Of a stretch of 39,228 nt of DNA, positions 27,501 to 33,500 are shown in pieces (positions within the stretch are counted from its first letter, which is position 1; each line of letters starts with the position of its first letter). Source of the DNA: Saccoglossus kowalevskii (taxonomy: Eukaryota > Hemichordata > Enteropneusta > Harrimaniidae); contig NW_003113961.1 of assembly GCF_000003605.2 (NCBI RefSeq), forward strand, positions 425,201-464,428, written 5' to 3'. The notes under the pieces were generated by a model. That model ran no database searches. It was not told the DNA's origin and worked only from the letters and a program-made list of their open reading frames with translations. The translations under genes and the position numbers were made by a program.

Positions 27501-30500
27501 TATACCACACTGATTATGCGTCTTAAAAAGACGAGAAGTTCGAGAAGAATTTCTTTGTGACTGGATGCTAGTCCCATAATGTCGTTAACATCTAGTCACA
27601 AATGTTTTTTTTTTCTTTTTTGCATTTTATTCAATACAGCTGAACAAGAATAAGACGTTACAATAGGAGAAGAATGCCAATCACGTTGGTAACGAAGGTT
27701 ACGATTTCGCCCGGGAGGGTACTCACATACGATAAAAGTAAGTTTATTTAAGCCAAATTTGGACAACAAAATCTGGAAATTACACAATTTTTACCCAATT
27801 TAGTCCGGAAATGACGTCATTAAAAATACCATTACTCGCCAAAAAATAAAGTTTTTTCATACCATATTTCTCCCGTTTTTTTTATTCGAGTGCCGGGCGA
27901 TTCAGTGATAACAAAGGCTAAGCAAAAAAGTAGTAGATGTACTAAGAGAAGATAACAATGACATAGTTCGTGAGATTTGCGTGTTACTGGTGGAGGTGCA
28001 AGCAATGCCGGTGCAATATTATTTACTGTAGGTGCCAAGATAAAATATATATACATAAACGACCTATTACGTTAAAATAACTTCAGATCAGAAGTAACGC
28101 ATGTAGTAGAATGGTAGTCACTGGTACTTTGTAATATGCCGTAATGAAAAACGCCCGAGTCGTCGCGTTGCGTCATTTCCGTTACGAATCCCATGCAACG
28201 CACGCTCTTTGTTTAGAAGAATTGTAAACGCATGCTGCGTCACGTGACGAAGACAATTTAATGACAGTAACGGTTTTACTGTTTTATGTCAAGTTCTGAA
28301 AATGAGCTAAAAGAATTGAAACTCGTTTCCATGGAAATTATATCACTATATCATCCCTACTTGAAATGTCGGCCATTTTATATGACAATTTGTACGTCTG
28401 TGAAGTTTCTCAGAATAGTGAAAGATAGATTACTAGTCTGAGGAAGTTCAAAGTGCAAAAAGGTCGGTGACCCCTAAATATATCTGGGAATTTCAAAATA
28501 TATTTATGTGAATCTTTGTTATGCCAAATTTTAAGGGCAGTGGTCGTCGTGTCGCGTGTAAACTACAAGTTTACGACCATATCTGATCATTCTTCTCTAA
28601 CATATCCCGGGGTAATGTAACTACCATTCTCGCTGTAACATGCGCAACGACACGTGAAGTGATTTTGTCACAATAGATGGTCTGTTGACGGCTTTAAACT
28701 CACACTCCTGGCAGTTGGTGCCGGTGTAACAACCGAGACACGAACACTGATATGTATTACAAGAGGTGGCCATGCACGTGCCGCCATTTATACACGGATT
28801 AGTCGAACATGGATCAAGATCTGTAAACGAGGACATATTAAAAAGAATATCACATGCAAATTATGAAATATGATAACCAATGCAGAATAATGCATTAACA
28901 TAAAAAACGAAAGATCTACCTACATTCTTTCGTTTTTTATGTGCAAGCATTCTGATTGGTCGACATGCAAACATTTACATAATACGTTCTTCAAGCCAAT
29001 GGCAGTGAAGACACATAATCATGCATAATAAACACTCACGGTAATCGCAGTTCAAGCCAGTATAACAACCGGCACAATTACACTGATAGTCAGTACACGA
29101 CGTTTTTACGCATGTTCCCTGGTTTAAACACGGGTTAGTAGGAAAACATGGGTCCAGAACTGAAACAATCGTAGATATATCGTGTTATCAAAAGTATCAT
29201 TATATTAAAACGGCATGTATTAAACAAATAATAAGCAATCTTTTTACCTAAAATGTAAAAAAAAATATAACAGTTCCAAAACCGTTTACATAGGTATATG
29301 TTATGTGATCATGAGTAATTGTAGAAAATTAAACGTCTACTATGTTACAAGTAGTCAGTGTTGGGTGCTAATTTAATTAAATGTTTATTATCAGTAGTAA
29401 ATGCATTCCGACTTATTGTTTATTATTGTTGATCAGAGGTAGATATTATTGGATGCGTTGTCAGAACAGAGAACAATCTGAGAGAATAAATACTCGCTAA
29501 TGAATCAATGATAAATTATCGTGCTATAGCATAAGAAAAAGTTTATAAACAGATAAATCGGTGGACGTGTTTCTAGTACGATATGCATTCCATTAGGATA
29601 AGGTTTATATTCAATGTATTATTGCATATATAATGATAAGACAGTCACATTACTTTTTTTCGGAGGAAATTGTAGAATTTTATATGAAGCAAATGATCCA
29701 AAGGAATGTAACAATGACACGCATGCGCATGTCCAATTACAAGATGATGTAATAGACATGCATTTATATATACGACCCATATGAAGAGATTGCCCATACA
29801 CTGCATGCTCGGACCTTTCGAAAGTTTATTTTTTTCTAACTCAAAACAAAGGTACAATATAGTAAATTTCATTACATGGCAACAATGTACCATGAACACG
29901 TGTTTGGAAGAGGTGTCTGGAATGTTTTCTCATAATGTTGATAATTTACATAATTTAACATATTCATTGTCACATGATCATATACCGTACAGGTAGGCAA
30001 CCTTAAACCTTATCGTCTTTAGAGTAAAACTAAAACACGCAACACTAGCAATTAAAACCACAGAAACTAACATCGCCACTGACAACTAAACCGTTATTTG
30101 AAAGCATAACCACTATACGAGTGCGGGAAAAACACACACACACGCGCATGCGTAGTTGCTTGCACAGCCATGCTCGTTCCCAAGAACTGATATCGAATTT
30201 CGATGACACCCACTGCCTATAAGAATCATCGACATAATGAAATGTTAGTCTCCATTTTATATCTTACAGGCAGTTGACATCACCTAAATAGCAAATGAAC
30301 ATAAGCATTAAACTAAAATAATCAAAAAAGGGGTCGTTACATGATCATAGCATTTACAATTGATTCAGCTTTTATTTGGTAGAAAGAATAATTTATGAAA
30401 ATATTGAATAAATAGAGGCAGATGATGATATAACGACGTTTTACATTTACTGAATAACTATATGCAAGACTATTATAATGTTAATATTATTACATGTACT

Positions 30501-33500
30501 GCAGTAAGTGCCTGTGTAACATCCACTGCATTGACAGGTGTAATGAGCACAATTGAATTGATCTCGTTGACATACGCCACCATTTTGACATGGACTAAAC
30601 CGACATGGATCGATGTCTGTGTTTGATACCGATATGCAGCAATTGTGAATGAATTAAAAGTAAATGACGTCACCAAAGTTAAACAAACATATAGTTTAGT
30701 TAGTCACCATACATGCAAAATAACATTTTTTTTTCTAGACATTTACATCCGTATACTGGGATTACTACCATAATTCATTTTACTACGTAGATAACGTATA
30801 CTGGTCAGTTTTTATCTGTGATGTAATATTTAAGAATATATCTACATATTTTTAAACACCAGTTATATATTTCAACATCGAAAGAAAACACGATGCTAAA
30901 AATACTTACATGTTGCACATGTCTGCCCAATATAACAGTCGAGGCAATTGCAGGTATATTGCGTACAAGAACCAGGGGTTGGGATACACGTGCCGCCATT
31001 TTGACACGGGTTGTTTGCACATTGGTCCAGTCCTGCATTTTTGCAATAAAAAGGTCATTTTTATTTTCCATATATATTAATGTTACGTAGTTACACAGAT
31101 GCCGACAAGTCTCGCGAACTAAGACCGATGAGGGCGTGTGATGTATAATTTTATTTAATAACTTTATTTTTACTTGAGGTTAGTTTTTTCTTACGTATTT
31201 CACAGTTTGTCCCCGTATAACAGCTGGTACAAATACAGGAAAACATCTGGCAACCTCCCATAGCAATGCAGGTACCACCATTCTGACATGGAGCGCCATC
31301 ACACTGGTTGATACCTAACAAACAACAAACAAATGGGTACATATTACATACAATGAAAACACCTTAGTCACCACGTTACACGTTAGTCAGCACTGAGACA
31401 GGTTCACATACCATTCTGATAATATTACGTAGTACTAAACTAATACTTACGAACGTCACAATATTGTCCAACCCAACAGTCACTGCACTGACAGGATACA
31501 GATAAGCAATTGTCTTCCATGATGCAAACACCATTAAACCCACACGGGTCATTTACTTGACATAAATCCACGGCTGAAAATGACATGCATTACAAATGAA
31601 TGAAAGATGCAATTGATAATAAAGTTATGATATATGAAAGAGTGTCGCCCCCATCTGAGATCTCTTCAATAATAACAAAAGCAGGGTGTTAATCCCAGTG
31701 ACTTCGTATCAATCACGGCAAATGATGTATACTACGTTTCGACTACAACCTAACTATTCAATCATTGGTGTAAACCGGACGACAGGTTACTCATGCCTGT
31801 ATCGAGCATTTAACAACATCTGTGACTGGTATATGTCAGAGGTGAATTAGAAAACTGCTTTCTGGTGTGGGCACTTTAAAAAAAAATGTCACATACACAA
31901 GTTCAACCGGGACCAAAGAAACATTCTAAAAATTACTTACGCGTTTGACATTGCGCGCCTTGCCAGCAAGACGTACATTGACATGTGTATTCACTACAAG
32001 AATCTGCGACGCGGGTACACGTGCCAGCATTGAAGCAGGGATTTGGGTTCACGCATTGGTCCTCAACTGTAGAGACACAATATCCATTAACACATTAACA
32101 TGCTCATAATTCGAACTCCGATTGCCAAATCACTATTGATAACAGTCATAATCCGTTAGCGATTGTTTGATCAGTGAATTGATGATGTGGCGAAAACGAA
32201 GTTGTGAATGAATTTCACTTTTTTTCTGGTCTCCCTATAATATTACTTAATTTTATTGACATATTTCTGGACTTTTTTAGTTTTTAAAAATTACAGAACT
32301 TACATGTCTCACACAATACACCACTATAACATCCCACACAATTGCACTCAACGTTCAGGCACTCTGGCAGCATCTGACACACAGCGTTATTCAGGCAGGG
32401 ATTTTGATCAGAGCACATGTCATAGGCTGAAAAATAAAATTTAAACATCAGTTAATTGTTATCATTTAAAATGTTTGTTTCTGTCTGTTCTACTTAAAAC
32501 AATTCGTTTTTTTTTGAAAAAAAACACAGTTGTAAGCGGTGACAGCAACAACAAAGTTTATGTCGAACACTTGAAATTATGCTAATGACATCTGTGAATT
32601 ACCCGGATGTCCATTTTACTTACCTATTTGACAAGTAGGTCCTTCCCAACACGGCATGCATGCACACTCATAGTCAACTCCATTGGGCATCACCGTACAT
32701 GTGCCACCGTTCCTACACGGTAGCATGAGACACGGATCGAATCCTGTGAAAAGATAGTTATATGTGGGATATCATATATAGAATGAATTAAAATGCATTA
32801 AAGTAAGAATAACTATTCATATAAAAAAGACAATCTCAGTTGTATAACATTTGCCAATGGTCAATTTTCAATTCTATATTCAAAAGAACAAGTCACTGTT
32901 TCCATAGGAACAAGTCATTCTTTGTCATTTGACAGAGCCTGGAAAATTATCAAGAATTTGTAGTACCTTTACCATTTTTCGCATTTTCACAAGTAACATT
33001 TTTAAATCTCATTTTCGTCGTTGCAATAAGTGACGATAACATTGATTTTTGTTTACAAATAAGTAAATACCACATATTTTTTCATGTGACATGTACCCCT
33101 TATTTTCTCTATCTCTTTATTTTTGGTGTTTTCAGTGACTGCACGCACTTTGTAGTCGGCCTTACCTGTCATTTCCCAGTTCAGCCGCCAACCACGATGC
33201 TCAATCGTTTTGTCCGTCAGCCACAAGATATACACAGCGTCCCCGGGTATGGTGATTGGACTGGGCGCCTCAAATCCTTCGTAGACGTATTGCAGTGGGT
33301 CGGTCATATTCTCAAACATTAACGGTTGGTTGTGAGTAAGACCGGGACCGATATAGAGTTCATCTTTTTGAACTTCTATTTCAAATATATCGGTGCTAAA
33401 CCAGAATTTAATTGATGTGCACCCTGGGATGTAAAGCAGGTACAAAGTTCTATGTCGTTGAAAATAATTATTTGGGTAGTTGGGTGATGTAAAATATCCT

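Larger units (their letters stand above)
27476..28703. other. Intron between units 9 and 10
   Basis: Holds a short inverted repeat (27554-27602), a CpG-rich patch near 28140-28260 with GCATGC and CACGTGACG words, and a family B MITE end (28530). No coding. Confidence 0.65.

Noticed and set aside
381-32743. Laminin-type EGF repeats (also eight cysteines)
   Set aside because: Laminin-type units begin C-x-C; these begin C-x4-C-x5-C, the standard EGF spacing with two added cysteines.
381-32743. A Notch, Delta or fibrillin gene
   Set aside because: No LNR, DSL or TB domains in the window, the cysteine pattern differs, and the full calcium-binding EGF signature is not met because the residue four before C1 is usually not Asp or Asn.
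33053-33165. Extension of the CUB reading frame past its donor
   Set aside because: The frame stays open a little way, but a GTAAG donor at the WEMTG position, in the phase needed for unit 1, fits better.
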